From Thalassotalea eurytherma (GTDB lineage Bacteria > Pseudomonadota > Gammaproteobacteria > Enterobacterales > Alteromonadaceae), in assembly GCF_030161415.1 (NCBI RefSeq), contig NZ_BSSU01000002.1:215094-279093 (forward strand): a stretch of DNA of 64,000 bases, given 5' to 3'. A model generated the notes under the pieces. That model was not told the origin of the DNA. It saw only the letters and a list, made by a program, of their open reading frames with translations, and did not search any database. How positions within the stretch are numbered: the first letter of the stretch is position 1; every line of letters starts with the position of its first letter. The position numbers and the translations under genes were made by a program. This document shows, piece by piece, positions 17,865 through 25,983 of this stretch.

Positions 17865-18350
17865 ATGTCTCATCCATTTGACACATTAACGATTGAGAAT
17901 GGTGCAAAGATTATCTTTACGCCATGTCCAGGCACAAAAGAAGAAAACTTAGCAGCGTCAGTAACAACATTGGCTAACGAACAAACACATGCCATTGTCT
18001 CTGTTATGCACAACGACGAGTTAGCTCGCCTTGGTGCCACAGCATTACCAGCACAATGCCAGTCAAAAAACATTGCCTGGTATCAATTGCCGATTATTGA
18101 TGATGATGGGCCTGAAGACGCTTTTTTTGCTGCTTGGCATAAACATAAAGATGAGCTGTTACAACGCCTACGAGATAAACAAACTATTGCAGTACATTGT
18201 AAAGGTGGCTCTGGCCGAACGGGGCTAGTTATCGCTTTGTTACTTGTCGAGTTTGGTTACCGCAAAAAAGAAGCGAAAAACCTCGTTCAGTCCATTCGTC
18301 CTTTAGCGTTAACTAAAGATAAACAATTAACATTCTTTGGACATTATTAG
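17865..18350 (+). CDS. Tyrosine/dual-specificity-type phosphatase in the ars operon
   Basis: A 161-residue cytoplasmic protein with the CX5R signature VHCKGGSGRTG (His111, Cys112, Arg118), a general-acid candidate in LPIIDDDGPED (about 74-85), and the C-terminal KEAKNLVQSIRPLAL helix. It resembles the CDKN3/KAP-like branch of cysteine phosphatases. It starts three bases after the acr3 stop and ends nine bases before gapdh, so it is fully integrated in the operon. Its substrate is unknown; it could act on phospho- or arseno-sugars or on a protein. I see no signal peptide. Confidence 0.85.
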   Translation: MSHPFDTLTIENGAKIIFTPCPGTKEENLAASVTTLANEQTHAIVSVMHNDELARLGATALPAQCQSKNIAWYQLPIIDDDGPEDAFFAAWHKHKDELLQRLRDKQTIAVHCKGGSGRTGLVIALLLVEFGYRKKEAKNLVQSIRPLALTKDKQLTFFGHY

Positions 18351-18359
18351 GAATAAATT

Positions 18360-19367
18360 ATGACAATTAAAGTTGGAATTAATGGTTTCGGACGTATGGG
18401 TCGTTTAGCACTTCGTGCGGCTTTCGACTGGCCTGATATGGAGTTTGTTCAGATTAACGATCCAGCAGGTAATGCTGAAACGTTAAGCCATTTATTAAAA
18501 TATGATTCGGTCCATGGTATTTGGCCAAACGATGTATCATCAAATGATAAACAAATGATTATTGATGGCAAAATTATCGACGTATCACGTAACACGTCAA
18601 TTGCAGACACCGACTGGTCAGGTTGTGATTTGGTGATCGAAGCATCAGGCGTGATGAAATCTAAAGCTAAGTTGCAAGCGTACCTAGATCAAGGCGTTAA
18701 GCGTGTTGTCGTCACTGCGCCAGTAAAAGAAGAAGGTGTATTAAACGTTGTTATGGGTGTTAACGATGACCTATTTGACAAAGACAGCCACCCGATTGTT
18801 ACTGCAGCGTCTTGTACCACAAATTGCCTGGCGCCCGTTGTTAAAGTGTTACAAGACAGCATAGGTATCAAGCATGGCAGCATGACGACCATTCACGATA
18901 TTACCAATACACAAACAATCCTTGATGCGCCTCATAAAGATTTACGACGAGCGCGTGCCTGTGGCATGAGCTTAATTCCTACGACTACGGGTTCAGCGAC
19001 TGCAATTACGCACATTTTCCCAGAGTTAAAAGGCAAATTAAATGGCCATGCAGTGCGCGTGCCTTTGGCAAATGCTTCAATTACTGATTGTGTTTTTGAA
19101 TTAAACCGAGCCACGACAGAAACAGAAATTAATGAGCTAATGGCCATAGCAGCAAATGGTGAATTAAAAGGCATTCTTGGCTACGAGGAAAAGCCCCTTG
19201 TGTCGATTGATTACAAAACCGATCCGCGTTCAACGGTAGTGGATGCCTTGTCAACCATGGTCGTTAATGGCACACAGGTAAAAATGTACTTGTGGTATGA
19301 CAATGAGTGGGGCTATGCAAACCGCACAGCAGAGCTTGCCTTAAAAGTTGGTTTAGCAGACAAGTAA
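18360..19367 (+). CDS. Glyceraldehyde-3-phosphate dehydrogenase, ArsJ-associated type
   Basis: A 335-residue GAPDH with the Rossmann start [13 protein letters not shown], the catalytic [10 protein letters not shown] (Cys152) and [10 protein letters not shown] near the end. In arsJ operons the enzyme uses arsenate in place of phosphate and makes 1-arseno-3-phosphoglycerate, which ArsJ exports (established for Pseudomonas aeruginosa). Position between the phosphatase and arsJ, 11 bases before the latter, supports that dedicated role over glycolysis. Residues [21 protein letters not shown] are close to other ArsJ-linked GAPDHs in style. Confidence 0.93.
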   Translation: MTIKVGINGFGRMGRLALRAAFDWPDMEFVQINDPAGNAETLSHLLKYDSVHGIWPNDVSSNDKQMIIDGKIIDVSRNTSIADTDWSGCDLVIEASGVMKSKAKLQAYLDQGVKRVVVTAPVKEEGVLNVVMGVNDDLFDKDSHPIVTAASCTTNCLAPVVKVLQDSIGIKHGSMTTIHDITNTQTILDAPHKDLRRARACGMSLIPTTTGSATAITHIFPELKGKLNGHAVRVPLANASITDCVFELNRATTETEINELMAIAANGELKGILGYEEKPLVSIDYKTDPRSTVVDALSTMVVNGTQVKMYLWYDNEWGYANRTAELALKVGLADK

Positions 19368-19378
19368 GTAGATTAAGC

Positions 19379-20590
19379 ATGGCGACTTCTCTTTCACAAG
19401 ACGTAAAAAAATACCTGATTGTTACAGGTAATTACTGGACTTTTACCTTAACGGATGGCGCACTAAGAATGTTAGTCGTGCTGTTCTTCCATCAATTGGG
19501 TTATTCGCCGCTAGAAGTGGCCATGCTATTTTTGTTCTATGAAATATTTGGTGTTTTTACTAATCTATTTGGTGGATATTTAGGGGCCAAACTCGGTTTA
19601 AATAAAACCATGAACATTGGTTTAGGCCTGCAAATTATAGCCCTAGCAATGCTTGCCATGCCGACAACCTACCTTGGTATGGCCTATGTGATGGCAGCGC
19701 AAGCGTTGTCAGGTATCGCCAAAGATCTAAATAAAATGAGCGCAAAAAGCTCGATAAAAATGTTGGTGGCTCAAGGCCAAGAAGGCACCTTGTTCAAGTG
19801 GGTTGCGATATTAACAGGCTCTAAGAATGCGTTAAAAGGCGTTGGATTTTTCCTTGGTGGCTTGCTATTAAGCATGTTCTCATTCCAAGGCGCGATGGTC
19901 ATCATGGCCAGTGTGTTATTTCTTGTTTGGCTCTTTAGTATTTTCTCGTTAAAACAAGATTTAGGCAAAGCTAAAAACAAGCCAAAGTTTCGCGAGATAT
20001 TTTCTAAGAGTCAATCGATAAACGTGCTCTCAGCAGCTAGGCTATTTCTTTTTGGCGCTAGGGATGTGTGGTTTGTCGTTGCTTTGCCGGTGTTTCTATC
20101 TCAAGCATTTAATTGGGATCATTACTATGTAGGTGGCTTTCTTGCCTTATGGGTAATTGGTTATGGCGCAGTGCAGTCTTTTGCCCCTAAAATTATCAAT
20201 CGTAATGGCCATCAAGCACAACCAAGCGATGCCGTGTTTTGGGCGTCTAGTCTTGCTATTGTGCCAATGCTGATTGCACTTTGCTTGTACCTAAAAATTG
20301 CAATGCCTCACGCGTTGTTGATTGGTTTACTCATTTTTGGCGTGCTGTTTGCTATTAATTCATCACTGCATAGCTATTTGATAGTGAGTTTAGCTGACAA
20401 AGATGGCGTTTCACTCGATGTTGGCTTTTACTATATGGCAAATGCCATGGGCAGATTGCTAGGAACTGTGCTATCAGGTTGGGTGTTTCAAGCGCACGGG
20501 CTCACCGCATGTTTAATTGTATCAAGCATTTTTATTGTTATTGCAGCCATCATTTCTAAGGCGTTACCAACAGCTAGGTCATGCCTTTAG
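19379..20590 (+). CDS. arsJ: Organoarsenical exporter ArsJ (MFS)
   Basis: A roughly 403-residue MFS permease with about 12 hydrophobic segments. It starts ATSLSQDVKKYLIVTGNYWTFTLTDGALRMLVVLFFHQLGY, the hallmark ArsJ N-terminus. ArsJ extrudes 1-arseno-3-phosphoglycerate, which then breaks down to arsenate outside, giving net arsenate resistance. An ORF in frame begins at 19307 inside the GAPDH gene, but the ATG at 19379 gives the family-like start and lies just after the GAPDH stop, so I choose it. It is the last gene of the operon; I found no clear terminator in the 31 bases before hda. Confidence 0.95.
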   Translation: MATSLSQDVKKYLIVTGNYWTFTLTDGALRMLVVLFFHQLGYSPLEVAMLFLFYEIFGVFTNLFGGYLGAKLGLNKTMNIGLGLQIIALAMLAMPTTYLGMAYVMAAQALSGIAKDLNKMSAKSSIKMLVAQGQEGTLFKWVAILTGSKNALKGVGFFLGGLLLSMFSFQGAMVIMASVLFLVWLFSIFSLKQDLGKAKNKPKFREIFSKSQSINVLSAARLFLFGARDVWFVVALPVFLSQAFNWDHYYVGGFLALWVIGYGAVQSFAPKIINRNGHQAQPSDAVFWASSLAIVPMLIALCLYLKIAMPHALLIGLLIFGVLFAINSSLHSYLIVSLADKDGVSLDVGFYYMANAMGRLLGTVLSGWVFQAHGLTACLIVSSIFIVIAAIISKALPTARSCL

Positions 20591-20621
20591 GGGCAGAACA
20601 AATGGCGTACAAAAGAAATGC

Positions 20622-21326
20622 TTAAAGTAAAACTTCTTTGATAAATGGAATGGTAATTTTTCGTTTATCGCGAATTGATGCTTTGTCTAACTCATCAAGG
20701 CTCGTGACGAGATTTTTCATATCGCGCTCAACACGATTAAAGAGAAATTTGGCGACATCTAAATGTAAAATCAAGCCACGTTGACTAGCGCGTAATTGAA
20801 TAGCACTGATTTTATCATCATCTGATAATGGCTTAATCGATTCAACATAGCCCCAACCTAAACGCGAGACGAGATCAGGTAAAGTGATACCAAGTTGCTT
20901 GACAGACTTTTGACCACATATGATCAATTTATGTTGTTGCTCGATAACGCGGTTAAACAAATCAAAAACAGCCTGTTCCCAATCAGCTTTTCCTGCGATT
21001 AAGTCAACATCATCAAGGCAAATCACGTCGTAAAACTCTAAACCATCAAGTACTTCAGGGCTAAAGTTCATTAACTCATTGAATGACATGCAAATAGATG
21101 ACTGACTTAAGGTATCGGCATGTGCACAACTAGCATGCAACAAATGTGATTTACCGACAGACTGAGCACCAAACAAATACATTGCTGGTGTTTGGTATTG
21201 GCTTTCACCGCCAATAAACAGTTTCAATTCATTGACGACACTTTGATTATCCCCTACTTCAAAACTTGCAAAGGTTTCGTCGTCAGGTAATTGCACCGAC
21301 AATGTGAGTTGTGAACGTGATTTCAT
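20622..21326 (-). CDS. hda: DnaA regulatory inactivator Hda
   Basis: Hda works with the loaded beta clamp to stimulate ATP hydrolysis by DnaA and so prevents re-initiation. The 234-residue protein starts KSRSQLTLSVQLPDDETFASF, which contains the clamp-binding QLTLSVQLP segment, and continues with the AAA+ P-loop GAQSVGKSHLLHA and Walker B-like VICLDDVDLI. Box VII/arginine-finger region DLVSRLGWG is present. The ATG at 21326 overlaps the stop of the upstream DUF2066 gene (TAATG); a TTG at 21338 is possible but less likely. Confidence 0.93.
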   Translation of the reverse strand: MKSRSQLTLSVQLPDDETFASFEVGDNQSVVNELKLFIGGESQYQTPAMYLFGAQSVGKSHLLHASCAHADTLSQSSICMSFNELMNFSPEVLDGLEFYDVICLDDVDLIAGKADWEQAVFDLFNRVIEQQHKLIICGQKSVKQLGITLPDLVSRLGWGYVESIKPLSDDDKISAIQLRASQRGLILHLDVAKFLFNRVERDMKNLVTSLDELDKASIRDKRKITIPFIKEVLL

Positions 21327-22420
21327 TACTTTTGCCAATAAAATACCGGAATCGCTTGCTCATCAATATCAGCAAGTGGGTCGATTATTTGTTGCAGCGC
21401 ATCAACTAATTTCACTGACGCCATAAACGTTTGTTCAGAGCCAATTAACCCAATATCAAAACGTCGAACTTCACCTTCGGCATAACGTAACTTAACGCTA
21501 CTTACCGCAGAAAAATCAGATAAAAATTGTGAAATCTCGACAAATGTTTTCATCGAACCGACATTAGCTATCTCAATTGTCATGACATTGGTTGTATCAG
21601 TACTTAATGCATACTGCTGGTGAATATGCGAACTAATCGCTTCTAGGGCTTGCTCTAATAATAACTCAGGATTATTACCATAAAGGCGTTCACCAAATTG
21701 TTGAACCCCCTCAAGGATACTCCAGTCAAGGGCATATTGATTAACCTGGCAAGGCGCCTCGCAGGTTTCTTCATCAACGAATACGGGCTCGACTAGCGTA
21801 TTGTTTGAAACTCTAATGATCACCGAGGCTTCTGCTAAGTAACGTTCAGATGCCTCTTTTACAGGTTCGGCAAAACGCCCCCAGACATCTGATACTTGCA
21901 CTCGGTTAATATCTTCCAAGTCCATTAATGGCAACACCATCGGCACCGCACGTTCGGCAGAAAACCCCTGCACTTTTTGGGCTAATAGATGTTCACTAGA
22001 GTGGTCAATTATCTTGCGCTCAAGATTATCTTCTTCAATCAACCAAACGGTAAGCAAAGGCCTAATACTGCCTAAAATGGGCAAACCTGCTTGATAAAAT
22101 AGTTGGTTGATTTTCAATTCATCAAATTCAGCAATCAGCATGCTTTGTTGATCAACACGATCATAATAAAACTGCGCAACATAGGCTTGAGGACGTGTTA
22201 GTGCGGATTCAATTGACACATCTTGTTCAAAATCACTGTTACCGCCCACTTTTAGCATCACTTGCTTCATGGCTTGCTTAAGACCATTGGCTCGTTCAGC
22301 ATTACTTTGGCCATCAACCGTTACTTTTGCCGTGTATAACTGAGTAACTTCGATAGCCCGGGCTGTAAAAACAAAACAATTTATCAACAAGAGTAAAGAT
22401 AAAAAGAGTGATTTAGTCAT
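21326..22420 (-). CDS. DUF2066 periplasmic protein
   Basis: With the ATG at 22420 the protein has 364 residues and a clean signal peptide (TKSLFLSLLLLINCFVFTARA). The mature part shows the DUF2066 pattern: VTQLYTAKVTVDGQSNAERANGLKQAMKQVMLKVGG and, further on, RPLLTVWLIEEDNLERKII. Function unknown. An ORF start at 22465 adds 15 residues that would precede the signal peptide, so I reject it. It is cotranscribed and coupled with hda, a conserved pairing next to purM in this order. Confidence 0.85.
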   Translation of the reverse strand: MTKSLFLSLLLLINCFVFTARAIEVTQLYTAKVTVDGQSNAERANGLKQAMKQVMLKVGGNSDFEQDVSIESALTRPQAYVAQFYYDRVDQQSMLIAEFDELKINQLFYQAGLPILGSIRPLLTVWLIEEDNLERKIIDHSSEHLLAQKVQGFSAERAVPMVLPLMDLEDINRVQVSDVWGRFAEPVKEASERYLAEASVIIRVSNNTLVEPVFVDEETCEAPCQVNQYALDWSILEGVQQFGERLYGNNPELLLEQALEAISSHIHQQYALSTDTTNVMTIEIANVGSMKTFVEISQFLSDFSAVSSVKLRYAEGEVRRFDIGLIGSEQTFMASVKLVDALQQIIDPLADIDEQAIPVFYWQK

Positions 22421-22576
22421 ATTTTCATAACGAATCGGTTGCATAATCAGGATCTTAACATACAAATACGTAATTTAATTAGTATTAAAAAATAATTTAC
22501 CTTTATGTTTCAACAAAGCCACAGCACTGATAGAATATGCGCCACTAAAGATAGACGTATTAATTAGAGGTTCCAC

Positions 22577-23623
22577 GTGAGTGATCAGAAGCAGTCGCTA
22601 AGTTATAAAGATGCAGGTGTAGACATTGATGCAGGTAATGCACTTGTAGAGAATATTAAAGGTGCTGTAAAGCGCACAACTCGCCCCGAAGTAATGGGTG
22701 GTTTAGGTGGTTTTGGTTCTGTTTGCCAATTACCAACAAACTATAAAGAACCTGTGTTAGTAGCTGGAACCGATGGCGTAGGTACTAAACTTCGCTTAGC
22801 AATTGACCTTAAAAAGCACGATACCGTGGGTATCGACCTTGTGGCTATGTGTGTTAACGATTTAATCGTTCAAGGTGCAGAACCATTATTCTTCCTAGAC
22901 TACTATGCGACCGCTAAATTAGATGTTGAAGTTGCTTCTGACGTAGTATCAGGTATTGCCGATGGTTGTGTATTATCTGGTTGTGCTTTAGTTGGTGGTG
23001 AAACGGCAGAAATGCCAGGCATGTACCATGCAGGCGACTACGATATCGCTGGTTTCTGTGTTGGTGTTGCTGAAAAATCTCGCTTATTAGACGGTAGCGC
23101 AGTAAAAGCTGGCGACCAGTTAATCGCCCTTGGCTCTTCAGGTCCACACTCAAATGGTTACTCATTAATTCGTAAAGTATTAGAAGTAAACAATACAGAT
23201 ACCAATGAAGACTTAAACGGTAAGCCGTTAAGCGAACACCTATTAGCGCCAACTAAAATTTACGTAAAATCTATTTTAGCGCTATTAAAAGACGTTGATG
23301 TTTCTGCCCTTTCTCATATCACTGGTGGTGGCTTTTGGGAGAATATTCCTCGCGTATTACCTGAATCTGCGCAAGCAGTTATTAAGGGTGATTCATGGCA
23401 GTGGCCTGAAATTTTCAACTGGTTACAAGAAAATGGTAACATCACTACTCACGAAATGTACCGCACATTTAACTGTGGTGTAGGTATGATTATCGCTGTA
23501 CCAGCTGACAAAGTTGAGCAAAGCTTGGCTATCCTAACAGAGCATGGTGAAAACGCTTGGCACATAGGTGAAATTAGCGACAAAGCCGATGGTGAAGAGC
23601 AAGTTGTGATTAACCAAGGTTAA
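22577..23623 (+). CDS. purM: Phosphoribosylformylglycinamidine cyclo-ligase
   Basis: PurM (AIR synthetase) closes the imidazole ring in step five of purine synthesis, using ATP. The 348-residue protein has the family start [58 protein letters not shown] and [15 protein letters not shown]. The start codon is GTG at 22577 with AGAGG six bases before it. purN follows after six bases. I searched the upstream region for a PurR-type palindrome and found none. Confidence 0.98.
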   Translation: MSDQKQSLSYKDAGVDIDAGNALVENIKGAVKRTTRPEVMGGLGGFGSVCQLPTNYKEPVLVAGTDGVGTKLRLAIDLKKHDTVGIDLVAMCVNDLIVQGAEPLFFLDYYATAKLDVEVASDVVSGIADGCVLSGCALVGGETAEMPGMYHAGDYDIAGFCVGVAEKSRLLDGSAVKAGDQLIALGSSGPHSNGYSLIRKVLEVNNTDTNEDLNGKPLSEHLLAPTKIYVKSILALLKDVDVSALSHITGGGFWENIPRVLPESAQAVIKGDSWQWPEIFNWLQENGNITTHEMYRTFNCGVGMIIAVPADKVEQSLAILTEHGENAWHIGEISDKADGEEQVVINQG

Positions 23624-23629
23624 TTACTG

Positions 23630-24268
23630 ATGCCTAATATTGTCGTACTCATATCAGGCAGTGGCTCAAATTTGCAGGCGATTATTGACGCCTGCAAAGC
23701 TCAACAAATTGACGCTACCATCTCAGGTGTTATTTCTAATAAAGCAGATGCTTACGGCTTAACACGCGCCGAAGAAGCTGGCATTGCTAACCAAGTATTA
23801 AGCCATAAAGATTACGCTACTCGTGAGAGTTATGATCTTGCGCTTATTGACGCGATCGAAGCCTATAACCCTGATCTAATTGTCCTTGCCGGTTTCATGC
23901 GAATCCTTACCCCAGCCTTTGTTGATAATTTTTCTGGAAAATTATTGAACATTCACCCATCTTTGTTGCCTAAGTATCAAGGATTGCATACACATCAACG
24001 TGCAATTGATGCTGGTGATGAAGAACATGGTGTTAGTGTTCACTTCGTTACCGAAGAATTAGACGGTGGTCCGGTAATACTGCAAGCTAAGGTACCTATC
24101 TTCCCTGAAGATAATGCTGATGATCTTGCCATGCGTGTTCATGAACAAGAACACCGTATTTATCCACTGGTAGTAAAATGGTTTTGCCAAGGCCGTTTAA
24201 AAATGGTAGAAAACCTAGCATATCTTGATGATCAACCTTTACCGGAATCAGGATACGCGAACGAATAA
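23630..24268 (+). CDS. purN: Phosphoribosylglycinamide formyltransferase
   Basis: PurN transfers a formyl group from 10-formyl-tetrahydrofolate to GAR. The 212-residue protein carries VVLISGSGSNLQAIIDAC, VLAGFMRILTPAFV, LLNIHPSLLPKYQGLHTHQRAID (with the catalytic His and neighbouring residues) and HFVTEELDGGPVILQAKVPI. It is the classic partner of purM in a two-gene operon. Confidence 0.97.
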   Translation: MPNIVVLISGSGSNLQAIIDACKAQQIDATISGVISNKADAYGLTRAEEAGIANQVLSHKDYATRESYDLALIDAIEAYNPDLIVLAGFMRILTPAFVDNFSGKLLNIHPSLLPKYQGLHTHQRAIDAGDEEHGVSVHFVTEELDGGPVILQAKVPIFPEDNADDLAMRVHEQEHRIYPLVVKWFCQGRLKMVENLAYLDDQPLPESGYANE

Positions 24269-24292
24269 TAATTAAAATAAAGGTGGTAATAG

Positions 24293-25012
24293 ATGGTCAA
24301 ACTTGTCGCGATGTTAACTTCTCTTGTTGTTTCAACAACGACATTAGCAACTACTCAAGATGTTCCTATTGCCCCCTTTAAAGCTCAATATAACATCCTT
24401 CATAAAGGCGATCCCGTTGGCAAAGGGTATCGTGAACTATCCATCCAAGACAACGGGCTAATAGAATATAGCTATCAAACTAAAGGTAAATGGATGATCT
24501 TTTCGGACAAACGAAAAGAGACTAGTTTATTAGAGTTAACTGATAATAACCAACTCATACTGCAAGAGTATAAATTTACTCGTTCAGGCACCGGACCAAA
24601 TAAAAAGCAACACTGGCAATATTACCCAAACCAAAACAAAGCTCATAATATCGTTAAAGAAAAAGAAATACCGATTGATTTTAGTAATGGCTTACAAGAC
24701 AAACTTAGTTATCACCTGCAGCAACGATTATCTTTTATTGACAACCCAAAGCAAGAATCCTTTGATCATGATGTAATCACAACCTCAGGAAAAATTAAAA
24801 ACTACCGATACGAGTTTGTTAACGAAGAAGAGTTAATGCTACCTTATGGCTTGGTGAAAGCGTTAAAATATAAACGTGAGGTTGCCGAGAAAGAACGTGT
24901 CACTTATGCGTGGTTTGCACCTGAGCTTGATTATTTACTTGTGCGGTTATACCAAATTAAAGAAGGCGTTGATCAATTTGAAGCCCAATTAGATACGTTT
25001 GAACTCAAATAA
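24293..25012 (+). CDS. DUF3108 periplasmic protein
   Basis: A 239-residue protein with a short signal peptide (cut after about residue 20, ATTLATT) and the DUF3108 body: PFKAQYNILHKGDPVGKGYRELS, GKWMIFSDKRKETSLLEL and LDYLLVRLYQIKEGVDQFEAQLDTFEL. Function unknown; the fold is expected to be all-beta. An AAGGTGGT Shine-Dalgarno precedes the ATG. The gene often follows purN in this group, and it lies 24 bases after purN here. Confidence 0.8.
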   Translation: MVKLVAMLTSLVVSTTTLATTQDVPIAPFKAQYNILHKGDPVGKGYRELSIQDNGLIEYSYQTKGKWMIFSDKRKETSLLELTDNNQLILQEYKFTRSGTGPNKKQHWQYYPNQNKAHNIVKEKEIPIDFSNGLQDKLSYHLQQRLSFIDNPKQESFDHDVITTSGKIKNYRYEFVNEEELMLPYGLVKALKYKREVAEKERVTYAWFAPELDYLLVRLYQIKEGVDQFEAQLDTFELK

Positions 25013-25035
25013 CCACTCAAGCTATTGATATAAAT

Positions 25036-25062
25036 GAGCAGGTGGTACTAGTTAACCTGCTC
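25036..25062. terminator. Weak hairpin at the DUF3108/yafJ convergence
   Basis: GAGCAGGT (25036-25043) pairs with ACCTGCTC (25055-25062) around an 11-base loop. The following U-run on the plus strand is poor (TTGTCCTT), and on the minus strand the stem runs across the yafJ stop codon. It is a candidate, not a firm terminator. Confidence 0.4.
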
Positions 25063-25845
25063 TTGTCCTTGTAAAACCACTTCTCCACCATTGAACACAA
25101 CCCACTGCCCAGGCTTATATTTATGCCAATTTTCATCATCAGTTAATGGCTGAGTTGCGATAACAGTTACCACATCTTTTTCCGTCGTTTCTTGCTGAAA
25201 GTCGACTACCATCTCAGCGTCAATTAGGCTTGCTTTGCCAAAAGGCGCTCGTCTTGTAATGTAATGCAAGTTATTAGCACAGTAGCTAAACAAATAATCA
25301 CCGTCACTCAGCAACAGGTTAAAAACACCTAGCTTGTTAATCTCACTGCATAACTGGCCAATAAATGGCGCTAAGTTGCGTAAGCATAAACTCCCACCTT
25401 TACCTTGTTGTTTGGCCTCTAGTTGATCAAGTAACCAACAATAAGCGTGCTCACTGTCGGTTGTACCAATAGGAAAATTATTGTTAATAGGTAGTTTGTT
25501 TTTAAAATCAGCAAGTTGACCATTATGAGCATAGGTCCAATTTTTACCAGAGATTGGACGAATAAATGGGTGGGTATTCTCTAAACAAATCGCGCCAGAG
25601 TTAGCTTGACGGATATGACAAATAACCAACTCACTCTTAATTGGATATTCTGTCACTAGCTTGGCAATTGGTGAATCTGCACTTGGTAAAGGATCTTTAA
25701 AGTTTCGACAACCTTTACCTTCATAAAAGGTAATGCCCCAACCGTCTTTATGAGGGCCAGTATTGCCACCTCGTTGCATTAAACCACTAAAGCTAAAACA
25801 AATATCCGTTGGCACATTAGCGCTCATGGCAAGCAATTCACACAT
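25048..25845 (-). CDS. yafJ: Class II glutamine amidotransferase, YafJ family
   Basis: A 265-residue Ntn-type amidotransferase. After Met removal Cys2 (MCELLAMS) becomes the nucleophile. The GATase II pattern follows: RGGNTGPHKDGWGITFYEG, ICHIRQANSGAICLENTHPF and WTYAHNGQLADFK, then TTDSEHAYCWLLDQL. No synthetase domain is attached, so the acceptor of the ammonia is unknown. E. coli YafJ is uncharacterised in detail. The start is clear: the nucleophile must be residue 2. Confidence 0.92.
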   Translation of the reverse strand: MCELLAMSANVPTDICFSFSGLMQRGGNTGPHKDGWGITFYEGKGCRNFKDPLPSADSPIAKLVTEYPIKSELVICHIRQANSGAICLENTHPFIRPISGKNWTYAHNGQLADFKNKLPINNNFPIGTTDSEHAYCWLLDQLEAKQQGKGGSLCLRNLAPFIGQLCSEINKLGVFNLLLSDGDYLFSYCANNLHYITRRAPFGKASLIDAEMVVDFQQETTEKDVVTVIATQPLTDDENWHKYKPGQWVVFNGGEVVLQGQEQVN

Positions 25846-25946
25846 TATTTATCACTCTTTTTACTGCGATTTCAGCCTATTGTATTAAATATTCGTCAAC
25901 AACGGAAAATTATGTTTGAAATTGTTATGATTACGTTATAACCTTT

Positions 25947-25961
25947 AGTGGTCAGACCTCT
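25947..25961. promoter_or_regulatory. FadR-like operator upstream of fadE
   Basis: AGTGGTCAGACCTCT contains the palindromic core GGTCAGACC (25950-25958), which matches the GGTCnGACC core of the gammaproteobacterial FadR operator. It lies 23 bases before the fadE start codon and just after an A+T-rich stretch that could hold the -10 element. Repression of fadE by FadR, released by long-chain acyl-CoA, is inferred. Confidence 0.7.
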
Positions 25962-25983
25962 TATTTATGAATAAGGAAAACAA

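Noticed and set aside
19307..19378. N-terminal extension of ArsJ overlapping the GAPDH gene
   Set aside because: The extension has no ribosome-binding site and does not look like ArsJ; the ATG at 19379 gives the typical start.
22466..22576. PurR-type operator before purM
   Set aside because: No ACGCAAACGTTTGCGT-like palindrome could be found in this 111-base spacer.
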